Of a stretch of 32,790 bases of DNA, positions 1-7,392 are shown piece by piece (the stretch's first letter is position 1; every line of letters starts with the position of its first letter). A model generated the notes under the pieces. It did no database searches. It was not told the origin of the DNA and saw nothing but the letters and a program-made list of their open reading frames with translations. A program made the position numbers and the translations under genes. This DNA comes from Elusimicrobiota bacterium (lineage in GTDB: Bacteria; Elusimicrobiota; Elusimicrobia; UBA1565; UBA9628), in NCBI GenBank assembly GCA_016234805.1, contig JACRNU010000041.1, positions 1 to 32,790 of the forward strand, written 5' to 3'.

Positions 1-1307
1 CCCGGAGGCACGGCTTTGCGGCCCGCGAACAACTCGACTCCGTGGAATGCCAGGCTTTCGATCCTGGCCTCCGGCGGGGTGTTCCGGCAGAGCCACGCCA
101 TGGTCTCAGGCTCGAACAAGGGGCGGGGTCCCCAGCCCCGGCCGGCGAAAGCGAGGTCATAGCGGAGGAGAGCCAAGGATTGCGCGGCCAGCAGAAGGAG
201 CGCGGCAGGACCGAGCTTGTCCAGCCAGGTCCTGAGCGATGCCAGGATGAGGATGACCGCGAACGGCAGGAGCGGGATGAGGTAGCGGGCCTCGGTCAAA
301 GGCCAGGTCGCGTGCAGGGCCAGAACCAGGATGACATAGGAGGCCATGCCGGCGGCCAGGCCGCTTCCCGTTCCAAGCGGAGGCGGCACGCCCGCGCCAG
401 CGACGCCGGGCGCGGGCAGGCCGCCTTCAGGGCTTTTTGTCAGCCGGACCGCGCCATGGCCCGCGAGGAGCAGGCAGGCGAAGCCTGCTCCAGCGGACAG
501 GGCTTGCGGGCCCGTGGCGCCGATGAGGCCCTGGCCGAACATGGAGCCCACGAGGCTGATGAAGTGGTTGGCCTGCTCAAGAGGTCCTGGGAAGAGGAAG
601 AACTGGGACTTCCAGTTGGAAACAAAACCGGTCACGGTCCGTCCTGCCAGGAGGTTGCGGCACAGCCAGACTGCCAGGGGAGCGAGCGCTCCTCCCATGA
701 AGGCCAGGCTTTGGACGCGGCCCAGCCTGACCCAGACCGCCACGCCCAAGCCCAGGGTCAGGAGCGCTCCCTGGGGCCGCATGAGGCATGCCAGGCCGGC
801 GCCCGAGACCAGGACCGGAAGGTTCCACCACGGGCTCGCTGTCCTGATGGCGCCAACCCCCAGGAAGAGCGCCAGGGACAGGGCAAGATACGGGATGTCC
901 GGGATGACGATGCCGCCCAATCCCACCAGGACCGGATTGAGGCCTGTCAGCAGGGCTGCGGACAGGGCCCAGGGTCGAGAGAGGAACCGCAGGGCTAGGC
1001 GCCAGGTGAGGAACACAGCCAGGAGACCGCAGGCCACCACGAGGAGCTGGAGCAGGTGCCAGCGCGGCTCCACGGCCCAGGCAGGGAGCATGAGCAGGGC
1101 GGAGAACCCGGGCAGGGGGTCCGTCACCGGAGTCCCGTCAGGAAGGGCGAAGGCGCCTTTCCTGAGGGACTTAGCCAGGAGGATGAAGAACGCGTCGTCG
1201 TTGAACACCCCGACCGGCACGCGGCGGCTGGCGAGGTAGTGGATGCCGGCCAGGCCGGTGAATGTCGCCGCGACCAGCAAGGCCAGGGGATAGGGTCGTC
1301 GTTTCAT
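1..1307 (-). CDS. Multi-pass membrane glycosyltransferase-like protein (PMT/ArnT type), 3' end beyond window
   Basis: The minus frame stays open from an ATG at 1307 to the window edge, giving 435 residues with no stop. The protein starts MKRRPYPLALLVAATF and is almost entirely hydrophobic, with about nine membrane segments. Just after the first helix it carries an acidic pair in a 'VFNDDAFFILLAKSLRKGA' stretch. This is the place and form of the first periplasmic loop in GT39/ArnT/GT83-like enzymes ('DDxxY/F...A..L'), which use polyprenyl-phosphate sugars. A 'TEARYLIPLLPFAVILI' helix near residue 350 is also typical of these proteins. The family is inferred from topology and this motif; substrate cannot be told. 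The gene diverges from the secreted-protein gene at 1382 and shares a 75-bp intergenic region with it. Its reverse frames show long spurious ORFs because of high GC. Confidence 0.72.
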   Translation of the reverse strand, partial: MKRRPYPLALLVAATFTGLAGIHYLASRRVPVGVFNDDAFFILLAKSLRKGAFALPDGTPVTDPLPGFSALLMLPAWAVEPRWHLLQLLVVACGLLAVFLTWRLALRFLSRPWALSAALLTGLNPVLVGLGGIVIPDIPYLALSLALFLGVGAIRTASPWWNLPVLVSGAGLACLMRPQGALLTLGLGVAVWVRLGRVQSLAFMGGALAPLAVWLCRNLLAGRTVTGFVSNWKSQFFLFPGPLEQANHFISLVGSMFGQGLIGATGPQALSAGAGFACLLLAGHGAVRLTKSPEGGLPAPGVAGAGVPPPLGTGSGLAAGMASYVILVLALHATWPLTEARYLIPLLPFAVILILASLRTWLDKLGPAALLLLAAQSLALLRYDLAFAGRGWGPRPLFEPETMAWLCRNTPPEARIESLAFHGVELFAGRKAVPP

Positions 1308-1349
1308 GGTCCGGCCACGGAGGCGCGGCCGCCCCGCGCCGTGGGGTGC

Positions 1350-1376
1350 ATTATATTAATTCGACCGTGGTATAAT
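1350..1376. promoter_or_regulatory. Divergent -10 boxes between glycosyltransferase and secreted-protein genes
   Basis: A perfect TATAAT at 1371-1376 (plus) lies only 5 nt before the ATG at 1382. A TATAAT at 1355-1350 on the minus strand serves the gene starting at 1307. No good -35 is visible for either. The plus-strand spacing would put the transcription start at about the ATG, so a leaderless mRNA is likely. The surrounding AT-rich patch is unusual in this GC-rich window. Confidence 0.6.
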
Positions 1377-1381
1377 ACTTT

Positions 1382-2044
1382 ATGATGAAAAGACATGGTT
1401 CCCTCAATCTGGCCGTCCGGGTCGCGGCAGGGCTCGCGTTCTGCGTGACAGCGGCATCCGCCGCGCCCTCCGCGTCCGCAGTATCCCAGCGCCGCTTCGT
1501 CAACGGACAGATATGGAAGAACGGTTCCAGCTCCTACTCGGTCAACGAGTATTCCCTGGGCGTGAACCTGTGGGTCAATGGGTCGGGCTCGAACCTCTAT
1601 TTCAGCGGCAGGCCTTTCTCGGGTTCGGTGTGGGGCTCGGGGTCCTACTTTACCATCAGCGGTGCGGGGGTCAACGCCTCGGTCAACAAGTGGGGCGGCA
1701 ACTACTCCGTGAGCGGCACCATCCACCCGCAGGGCGGCGGCCAGGCCCTGCGCGTCAACTTCACCATGAACGCTCTGGGCCGCGAGGACGACCCGAACAA
1801 TCCGCCTTCCTACAACCTCTACGACTACGCTTCAGGCGCGAACATCAACTTCCAGCCCAACGGCAGGGACGGCTACAACATGTCGGGTTGGATGGATGAC
1901 GAGAAATTCGGGGCATCCGGCACGGCCCTGGCCGGGCTGGTCGTGACCATCGCCATCGAGTCGCGGCCTCATGCCAAGCCCAAGGCTGAGGAACGGGCCC
2001 CCCGTGCCGAAGGCAAGCTGACGCCGCTGCCTTGCCCGCTCTAG
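1382..2044 (+). CDS. Secreted protein of unknown function
   Basis: 220 residues. The N-terminus (MMKRHGSLNLAVRVAAGLAF followed by CVTAASAAPSASA) is a clear Sec signal peptide with likely cleavage after an Ala near residues 28-33. The mature part is rich in Gly, Ser, Asn and Tyr, with alternating 'GSGSNLYFSG', 'GSVWGSGSYFTISG' and 'GNYSVSGTI' strands. This looks like a small beta-rich exported or surface protein, followed by a Lys/Glu/Pro-rich tail ('KPKAEERAPRAEGK'). I do not recognise a family. It sits 4 nt upstream of the SYLF lipoprotein gene and is probably cotranscribed with it. The start may be either of two adjacent ATGs (1382 or 1385). A TATAAT ends 5 nt upstream, so initiation is probably leaderless. 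Confidence 0.8.
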   Translation: MMKRHGSLNLAVRVAAGLAFCVTAASAAPSASAVSQRRFVNGQIWKNGSSSYSVNEYSLGVNLWVNGSGSNLYFSGRPFSGSVWGSGSYFTISGAGVNASVNKWGGNYSVSGTIHPQGGGQALRVNFTMNALGREDDPNNPPSYNLYDYASGANINFQPNGRDGYNMSGWMDDEKFGASGTALAGLVVTIAIESRPHAKPKAEERAPRAEGKLTPLPCPL

Positions 2045-2048
2045 TCCC

Positions 2049-2567
2049 ATGGGAAAGGTGCTGTGGTTTCCGGCGGCGCTGTGCTTGGGCATGCTCGCTG
2101 CGGGCTGCGCCACGCCCAAGGGGGTGACCGTGGAGGACAGGAGGAGCTATGTCCTCAAGATGAAGGACGAGACCTTGGCCAGGCTCCATAAGGAGAAGCC
2201 TGAGACCCGCGACATGGTCAAAAGGGCCTCCGGGTACGCGGTCTTCAGCAACATCGGCACGCACATCTTCCTGCTCGCCGGAGGCAACGGCTTCGGCGTC
2301 GTGATCGACAATGCCACGGGCAAGAGGACCTTCATGAAGATGCGCTCGGTGGGCGTCGGCTTCGGGATGGGGGTCAAGGATATTCGGGCGGTCTTCATCT
2401 TCAAGAGCAAGGCCGTGCTGAAGGATTTCATCGGCAAGGGATGGGCGTTCGGGGGGCAGGCCGACGCCGCGGCCAAATCCGGGGAGAAGGGAGGGGCCGC
2501 CGGCGGTGAGGCCTATGTGGAGGACAACATCGAGATCTTCCAGCTCACGGAGTCCCGCCGGCGGTGA
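2049..2567 (+). pseudogene. SYLF-domain (Ysc84-like) lipoprotein with 3' end frameshifted by a tandem duplication
   Basis: As it stands the frame encodes 172 residues. It has a lipoprotein signal with lipobox LAAGC (Cys20) and then a SYLF-like domain: 'RASGYAVFSNIG', 'GNGFGVVIDNATGKRTFMKM', 'GVGFGMGVKDIRAVFIF', 'GWAFGGQADAAAKSG'. SYLF proteins bind phosphoinositides in eukaryotes; bacterial members are exported lipoproteins of unclear role. A perfect 58-bp tandem duplication (2497-2554 = 2555-2612) shifts the frame, so the protein ends in 'TESRRR'. If one copy is removed, the frame continues as 'ESGLALQATVNGTKYWPD' and stops at 2674-2676. That restored C-terminus looks right for SYLF proteins, and the ancestral length would be 189 residues. 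The product may still be partly functional because most of the domain is present. Confidence 0.85.
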
Positions 2568-2612
2568 GGCCTATGTGGAGGACAACATCGAGATCTTCCA
2601 GCTCACGGAGTC
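2497..2612. repeat. Perfect 58-bp tandem duplication inside the SYLF gene
   Basis: Bases 2497-2554 are repeated exactly at 2555-2612. The flanking bases differ (2496 g against 2554 c; 2555 c against 2613 a), which defines the unit as 58 bp. Since 58 is not a multiple of three, the second copy puts the rest of the gene out of frame. Confidence 0.95.
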
Positions 2613-2869
2613 AGGGCTCGCCCTGCAGGCCACGGTCAACGGCACCAAGTACTGGCCGGACAAGGATCTGAACTAGGTCTCCCACCTGCCCCTTGAATCG
2701 CCCGTTCAAACGACAGGTTCGAGGGCCCAAAGGCTGCCTCTCCAAAACCTGCCAGAACCGGCCAGAACGGCCGACTCGACAATTGCAAAACAGGCCAAGA
2801 TGGCAGAGACGGCCGAAGAAAGCAGTATCCCGATGAGGAATCTCGGCAGGCGGCGGTCATGAAGCCTCC

Positions 2870-3805
2870 ATGGACGCGATGATGCGCGGCTTGCTCGCGG
2901 CGGCTTTCCTCGCGTCTGCTTGGGGCTCGAGCGAGGCGAGAGAGCCCGCTCCCTCCTCGAGGAACCGCTTCGAGACGGAAGACGTGAGCGTCGGATTGCG
3001 GAGCCCGCACGGCTACGCGATCCGGGTCCGGTTCGTGAGGCCCCGGTTCGCCAAGTACCCGGGCCGCCGGTTCGCAGCGGTCCTGCGGCTGGCCGGCGGC
3101 TGGGGCCCTGGCACCGAGCTCCTGGATCACAAGCTCGCCGTGGCCGCCGCGTCCGCCGGGATCGTCGTGGCCGCCTTTGACGCCGAACCGAAACTCAGGG
3201 AGGAGGTCGGTTCTCCCGCATTGGACTACAACGGCGCCAAGGACCAGGACGACGCGGCCGTCGTGCTCAGCGAGCTCTTCCGCGACCCGGGCATCGACCC
3301 CGCCGCGGTCGGAGTATGGTCGCACTCCAACGGCGTCACGATCGCCTCCGGCGCCCTGGCGCGCGAGGAGTTCCGGCGCCGCGTGCTCTTCCTTCTCGAC
3401 GACGAGGGGCCGCACGCTCCCTGGGACATCATCCGCGACGAGAGGATCTCGTTGCGTGATGAGTCCCTCCGGCGCATCTGGAAAGAGAAGGTCCTCAAGG
3501 CGAAAGTCCCGTCGGAGTACCGCACTCCTGAGGGATTCTTCCGCGAGCGCTCCGCCGTCAACTTCATCGGGAGGTTCGAGGGCATCTACCAGCGCGTGCA
3601 GGCGCGCGACGATCATGTGACGCTGTTCTGGCACGGCCACGCCGCCGCGATGCTCCGTGCCGCCTCCGTCCCGGCCGGGAAGGCCCGCTGGACCCGGCTG
3701 AACCGCGGCGCTCGGAACCGCGCTTATGGGACGCCCGAGGCCTTGGAGGCGGCGCTCGACGTCGAGCGGATCAACGGTGGATCTCGTACTTCTTGCCGAC
3801 CTTGA
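2870..3805 (+). CDS. Secreted alpha/beta hydrolase-like protein
   Basis: 311 residues with an N-terminal signal peptide (MMRGLLAAAFLASAWGSSEA from residue 4). The fold is suggested by 'RFAAVLRLAGGWGPG' (strand and oxyanion loop region), 'AGIVVAAFDAEP', and the nucleophile elbow 'VGVWSHSNGVTIASGA'. Ser153 lies in an SxSxG version of GxSxG. The late 'RDDHVTLFWHGHAAAML' could supply the catalytic His. This resembles dienelactone-hydrolase or prolyl-oligopeptidase-type hydrolases; no substrate can be named. Start codons at 2870, 2879 or 2882 are possible, and no clear ribosome-binding site separates them. The last 35 bp overlap the convergent kbl gene, which ends at 3771. The 193 bp upstream contain no gene that I can see. 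Confidence 0.7.
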   Translation: MDAMMRGLLAAAFLASAWGSSEAREPAPSSRNRFETEDVSVGLRSPHGYAIRVRFVRPRFAKYPGRRFAAVLRLAGGWGPGTELLDHKLAVAAASAGIVVAAFDAEPKLREEVGSPALDYNGAKDQDDAAVVLSELFRDPGIDPAAVGVWSHSNGVTIASGALAREEFRRRVLFLLDDEGPHAPWDIIRDERISLRDESLRRIWKEKVLKAKVPSEYRTPEGFFRERSAVNFIGRFEGIYQRVQARDDHVTLFWHGHAAAMLRAASVPAGKARWTRLNRGARNRAYGTPEALEAALDVERINGGSRTSCRP

Positions 3806-4982
3806 TGAAGGCCGAGAGCGCCTTGTCGAGGTGGCTCGTCTCGTGGCCGGCCGAGATCTGCGTGCGGATGCGGGCCGCGCCCTTGGGCACCACGGGGAAG
3901 AAGAAGCCCACGGCGTAGATCCCTTCCTCGAAGAGGTCCCTGGAGAAGTCCTGGGAGAGCTTGGCGTTGAAGAGCATGACCGGCACGATGGGGGTGTCGC
4001 CTTCCTTCAAGACGAACCCGGCCGAGGTCAAGCCTTTGCGCCAGTAGGCCGCGTTCTTCTCGAGCTTGTCGCGCCGCTCCGTGCTCTTGGAGATGAGGTC
4101 GAGGACCCGCAGGACCCCGGCCACCACCACGGGCGCGATGGTGTTGGAGAAGAGATACGGCCGCGCGCGCTGGCGGCACATCTCCACGAGCTCCCGGCGG
4201 CCGGAGACGCAGCCGCCCGAGGCGCCGCCGAGGGCCTTGCCGAAGGTGGTGGTGATGATGTCGACCTTGCCCACCACGCCGTACTTCTCGTGCGTGCCCC
4301 GGCCGGTCCTGCCGATGAACCCGGTCGAGTGAGAGTCGTCCACGAAGAGCAGGGCCCCGCGCTTCTCGCACAGCCGGGACATCTCGTCCAAGGGCGGGGT
4401 GTCGCCGTCCATGGAGAAGACCCCGTCCGTGATGACGACCTTCAGCCGCCTGGCCGCGTGGAGCTCGAGCTTGGACTCGAGGTGCTCCATGTCGGCGTGC
4501 TTGAAGGTGTCGCGCTCGGCCTTGCACAGCCGGATGCCGTCGATGATGGAGGCGTGGACGAGCCGGTCGGAGATCATGACGTCGGACTCGTTGAGGATGG
4601 CCTCGAAGACGCCTGCGTTGGCGTCCATGCACGAGGGGAAGAGGATGGTGTCCTCGGTGCCGAGGAACTCGGTCATGCGTCCTTCGAGCTCCCTGTGGAT
4701 GTCCTGCGTGCCGCAGATGAAGCGCACGGAGGACATGCCGTAGCCCCGGGAGTCGAGCCCCGCGTGCGCCGCGGCCACGACCTCGGGGTGGGAGGAGAGC
4801 CCGAGGTAGTTGTTGGCGCACATGTTGACGACCTTCTTGGGCGCCGCTCCGGCCGGGAACTCGACTTCGATGTCCGCGGCCTGCGCGGAGTGGATGAACC
4901 GCTCGGTCTTGAAGATGCCGGCGGCCCTCAGGCCCTCGAGCTCCTTCTGGAAGCCCGAGCGGACAGCGTCGGTGAAGGCCAT
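3771..4982 (-). CDS. kbl: Kbl-type alpha-oxoamine synthase (2-amino-3-ketobutyrate CoA ligase / glycine C-acetyltransferase family)
   Basis: 403 residues, the normal length for this PLP enzyme. It follows E. coli Kbl closely: 'CANNYLGLSSHPEV', 'YGMSSVRFICGTQDIHRELE', the PLP-stacking His143 in 'LVHASIIDG', 'DDSHSTGFIG' (Asp215, His218), and the Schiff-base lysine Lys249 in 'TTTFGKALGGASGG'. Canonical Kbl condenses glycine with acetyl-CoA (or runs in reverse in threonine breakdown). No threonine dehydrogenase is adjacent. Instead the gene lies 10 nt after a carrier-protein gene, with an acetyl-CoA synthetase and holo-ACP synthase upstream. A variant that uses an acyl- or acetyl-carrier protein as thioester donor is therefore worth considering. 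A good AGGAG precedes the ATG by 6 nt. Family assignment is firm; the exact substrates are inference. Confidence 0.92.
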   Translation of the reverse strand: MAFTDAVRSGFQKELEGLRAAGIFKTERFIHSAQAADIEVEFPAGAAPKKVVNMCANNYLGLSSHPEVVAAAHAGLDSRGYGMSSVRFICGTQDIHRELEGRMTEFLGTEDTILFPSCMDANAGVFEAILNESDVMISDRLVHASIIDGIRLCKAERDTFKHADMEHLESKLELHAARRLKVVITDGVFSMDGDTPPLDEMSRLCEKRGALLFVDDSHSTGFIGRTGRGTHEKYGVVGKVDIITTTFGKALGGASGGCVSGRRELVEMCRQRARPYLFSNTIAPVVVAGVLRVLDLISKSTERRDKLEKNAAYWRKGLTSAGFVLKEGDTPIVPVMLFNAKLSQDFSRDLFEEGIYAVGFFFPVVPKGAARIRTQISAGHETSHLDKALSAFIKVGKKYEIHR

Positions 4983-4992
4983 GGTCCGCTCC

Positions 4993-5256
4993 TTAGTTCT
5001 TGCGGTCGGTGAGCGACTGGACCAGGACCGCGATCTTGTCCACGGTGTCGAAGGCTTCGGGGGTCGCCTGGGCGTCCGGGATCTGGATCTTGTACTTGTT
5101 CTCCAGGAAGCGCTTGAGCGAGACCATGGAGAAGGAGTCCACGATGCCGCCGGAGATGAGCGGGGTCCGGCAGGTGAGCTCCTGGTCCTCGTCCTCCACG
5201 TACTCGTCTTTTACGTATTTCAGCACCGTGTCGCAGATCTCTTTGGCCGTCGCCAT
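4993..5256 (-). CDS. Acyl carrier protein
   Basis: 87 residues. The phosphopantetheine site is Ser41 in 'GGIVDSFSMVSLKRFLE', a DS(F/L) motif at the start of helix 2. The body is acidic ('KDEYVEDEDQEL') and the length is normal for a free-standing carrier protein. It is more like the stand-alone carriers tied to amino-acid or oxoamine-synthase pathways than like fatty-acid AcpP ('DSLDTVE'). The gene sits 10 nt after acsA and 10 nt before kbl, with AGGAG 6 nt before its ATG. The holo-ACP synthase gene at 6987-7361 probably activates it. I infer that it carries an acyl group (perhaps acetyl, from the adjacent synthetase) to the Kbl-like enzyme. Confidence 0.9.
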   Translation of the reverse strand: MATAKEICDTVLKYVKDEYVEDEDQELTCRTPLISGGIVDSFSMVSLKRFLENKYKIQIPDAQATPEAFDTVDKIAVLVQSLTDRKN

Positions 5257-5266
5257 TATGGTCTCC

Positions 5267-6985
5267 TTAGTCGTTCTCCAGGGTGGAAGTGTCGCCGATC
5301 TCCTGGCCCCACTCCTTGGCCTTGAGCACGCGGCGCATGATCTTGCCGCTGCGGGTCTTGGGCAGGAGGGGGGTGAACTCGATCTCCTGCGGCATGGCCA
5401 GGGGCGAGAGCTTCTTGCGGATGAAGTTCATGATCTCGAGCTTGAGGTCCTCGCTGGGCTCGTTGCCGGGCTTCAAGGTCACGAAGGCCTTGACGACCTC
5501 CATGTTGATCTCGTCGGGCTTGGACACCACCCCGGACTCGGCCACGGCCGGGTGCTCGAGCAGGGCGGACTCGACCTCGAAGGGGCTCACGAGGTGGCCC
5601 GCGGTGTTGATGACGTCGTCGTCCCGGCCCACGAACCAGAAGTAGCCGTCCTTGTCGAGGGTGGCCCGGTCGCCGGTGAGGTACCAGCCGTCCCGGAACT
5701 TCTTCTTGAAGGCCTCCTCGTTGTTCCAGTAGCCGCGCAGCATGGCGGGCCAGCCGGGCTTGACCGCGATGAGGCCCACCTTTCCGGGGTCCGTCATGGG
5801 GGAGAAGGTGGTCATGTCGAGGAGCGCGGCGGTGATGCCGGGGAAGGGCTTGGCCATGGACCCGGGCTTGATCTTCATGCCCGGCAGGTTCGTGATCATG
5901 ATGGAGCCGGTCTCGGTCTGCCAGTAGTTGTCGTGGAAGGGGAGTCCGAACACGCGCTGGGACCAGACCACGGCCTCGGCGTTCAAGGGCTCTCCCACGC
6001 TCGCGAGGTGGCGCAGGCTTTCGAGGTCGTGCTTCTTGACCGCCTCCTCGCCGGCCTTCATGAGGGAGCGGATGGCCGTGGGCGCCGAGTACCACACCGT
6101 GACCTTGTGCTTCTGGATGAACTGGTACCAGGCCTCGGCCGAGAAGCCCGCGTCGAGCACGCACTGGGTGACGCCGAGGCTCCAGGGCCCGATGATGCCG
6201 TAGGAGGTGCCCGTGACCCAGCCCGGGTCCGCGGTGCACCAGTAGATGTCGTTGTCCTGGAGGTCGAGGACCCACTTCGCGGTCAGGTATTGCGAGATGA
6301 GCGAGTAGTGGACATGCCGCACGCCCTTGGGCTGGCCCGTGGTGCCCGAGGTGTAGTGCAGGACCGAGGGCGATTCCGCCTTGGTGGCCGCGGCCTTGAA
6401 ATCCTCGACCGGCTCGGCTTTCTCGAGGGAGAAGGCGACTTCGCCCGTCTGCAGGGGCTTCTTGCCGTCGTCGTCCACCACGATGACGTGCTTGAGGTGC
6501 GGGAGCTTCTCGCGGATCTTGCGCACCTTGCCCGCGTGCTTGCGCGTGGTCAGGACCGCGGTCGTCTGCGCGTTCTCCAGGCGCACGAGGAGCGACTCGT
6601 CGCCGAAGGCCGAGAACAGGGGCTGGGCCACGCCGCCCATCTTGAGCACGCCGAGGAACCCGAGGTAGAGCTCCGGGATGCGGTCCATGAAGAGGCAGAC
6701 GCGCTCTTCGCGCCGGATGCCCAGGCCCTGCAGGAAGGAGGCGATCGTGTTGGAGGCGAGGCGGATGTCGTTGAAGGTATAGCTCTTGGACGCGCCGCCG
6801 AGGCCCTCCCAGATGAGGGCGGTCTTGCCTGCCTTGCCCAGCTTGCAGACGCGGTCCGTGCAGTGCCAGGCGATGTTGATGTCGTCTCCGGCCTTGTAGC
6901 CGAGCTCTTTTTCAGACAGGGACCAGCTGAAGTCCTTGAGCCGCTCCTCGTAGGAGCCGATGTTCGACGGGGTCATGGTTCTCAT
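5267..6985 (-). CDS. acsA: Acetyl-CoA synthetase-like AMP-forming acyl ligase
   Basis: 572 residues, the size of B. subtilis-type AcsA. It has the ANL-superfamily motifs: phosphate loop 'YTSGTTGQPKG' (about 211-221), 'DPGWVTGTSYGIIGPW', 'DNYWQTETGS', 'GWYLTGDRA', and the C-terminal 'PKTRSGKIMRR' with catalytic Lys548, the residue acetylated by Pat/AcuA enzymes in this family. The Trp in 'YWQTETG' is the one that limits the acyl pocket of acetyl-CoA synthetases to acetate. It activates a short acid as acyl-AMP and passes it to CoA; transfer to the neighbouring carrier protein is possible but unproven. A GGAGG lies 6 nt before the ATG at 6985. The acpS stop is 1 nt upstream and the ACP start 10 nt downstream, so it is part of a tight operon. 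Confidence 0.93.
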   Translation of the reverse strand: MRTMTPSNIGSYEERLKDFSWSLSEKELGYKAGDDINIAWHCTDRVCKLGKAGKTALIWEGLGGASKSYTFNDIRLASNTIASFLQGLGIRREERVCLFMDRIPELYLGFLGVLKMGGVAQPLFSAFGDESLLVRLENAQTTAVLTTRKHAGKVRKIREKLPHLKHVIVVDDDGKKPLQTGEVAFSLEKAEPVEDFKAAATKAESPSVLHYTSGTTGQPKGVRHVHYSLISQYLTAKWVLDLQDNDIYWCTADPGWVTGTSYGIIGPWSLGVTQCVLDAGFSAEAWYQFIQKHKVTVWYSAPTAIRSLMKAGEEAVKKHDLESLRHLASVGEPLNAEAVVWSQRVFGLPFHDNYWQTETGSIMITNLPGMKIKPGSMAKPFPGITAALLDMTTFSPMTDPGKVGLIAVKPGWPAMLRGYWNNEEAFKKKFRDGWYLTGDRATLDKDGYFWFVGRDDDVINTAGHLVSPFEVESALLEHPAVAESGVVSKPDEINMEVVKAFVTLKPGNEPSEDLKLEIMNFIRKKLSPLAMPQEIEFTPLLPKTRSGKIMRRVLKAKEWGQEIGDTSTLEND

Positions 6986-6986
6986 G

Positions 6987-7361
6987 TCAGTCCTCCATCA
7001 CGACGACGGCGCTGGAATAGTCCTTGAGGTGGGACAAAGAGACATGGATCTTCCGAACGCGGAGCTTGCGGCAGGAGGCCTTGGCCCGGCCGGCCAGGAC
7101 GATCCCGGGCTTGCCGAGGCGGTCGTTGACGATCTCCACCTCGTCGAAGCCCATCCCGCCGCGCCAGCCCGTGCCGAGGGCCTTGAAGAAGGCTTCCTTG
7201 GCCGCGAAGCGCGCCGCGTAGTTCTGGCTGCGGCTTCCCCGGGGTTCGCAGTAGGCGATCTCGCGGGCGGAGAAGCACCGCTCCTTGAAGCCCTTGGAGC
7301 GGCGGAGCTCCCGGGCCACGCGGGCCACATCGATGATGTCCGTTCCGATGCCTAGAATCAC
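6987..7361 (-). CDS. acpS: Holo-[acyl-carrier-protein] synthase
   Basis: 124 residues, standard AcpS length. The Mg-binding Asp8 is in 'GIGTDIIDV'. The second signature 'ARFAAKEAFFKALGTG' contains the conserved Glu and Lys, and 'IHVSLSHLKDYSSAVVV' closes the domain. The enzyme transfers 4'-phosphopantetheine from CoA to the serine of carrier proteins. Placement 1 nt before acsA and just upstream of the ACP gene suggests dedicated activation of that ACP. If no other acpS exists, it would also serve the fatty-acid ACP. The DUF808 gene ends 31 nt upstream. Confidence 0.95.
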   Translation of the reverse strand: MILGIGTDIIDVARVARELRRSKGFKERCFSAREIAYCEPRGSRSQNYAARFAAKEAFFKALGTGWRGGMGFDEVEIVNDRLGKPGIVLAGRAKASCRKLRVRKIHVSLSHLKDYSSAVVVMED

Positions 7362-7392
7362 GCCTTAGCCTACCAAGATTGGGTCCGGCACA

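Noticed and set aside
42..1239. Plus-strand open frames in the first 1.3 kb
   Set aside because: They are antisense to a continuous minus-strand membrane-protein frame, and their translations show no hydrophobic or domain pattern.
5000..7027. A 675-codon open frame on the plus strand opposite acsA and the ACP gene
   Set aside because: It is antisense to well-recognised genes and its translation is low-complexity Gly/Leu/Val/Glu-rich, as expected from the reverse frame of high-GC coding DNA.
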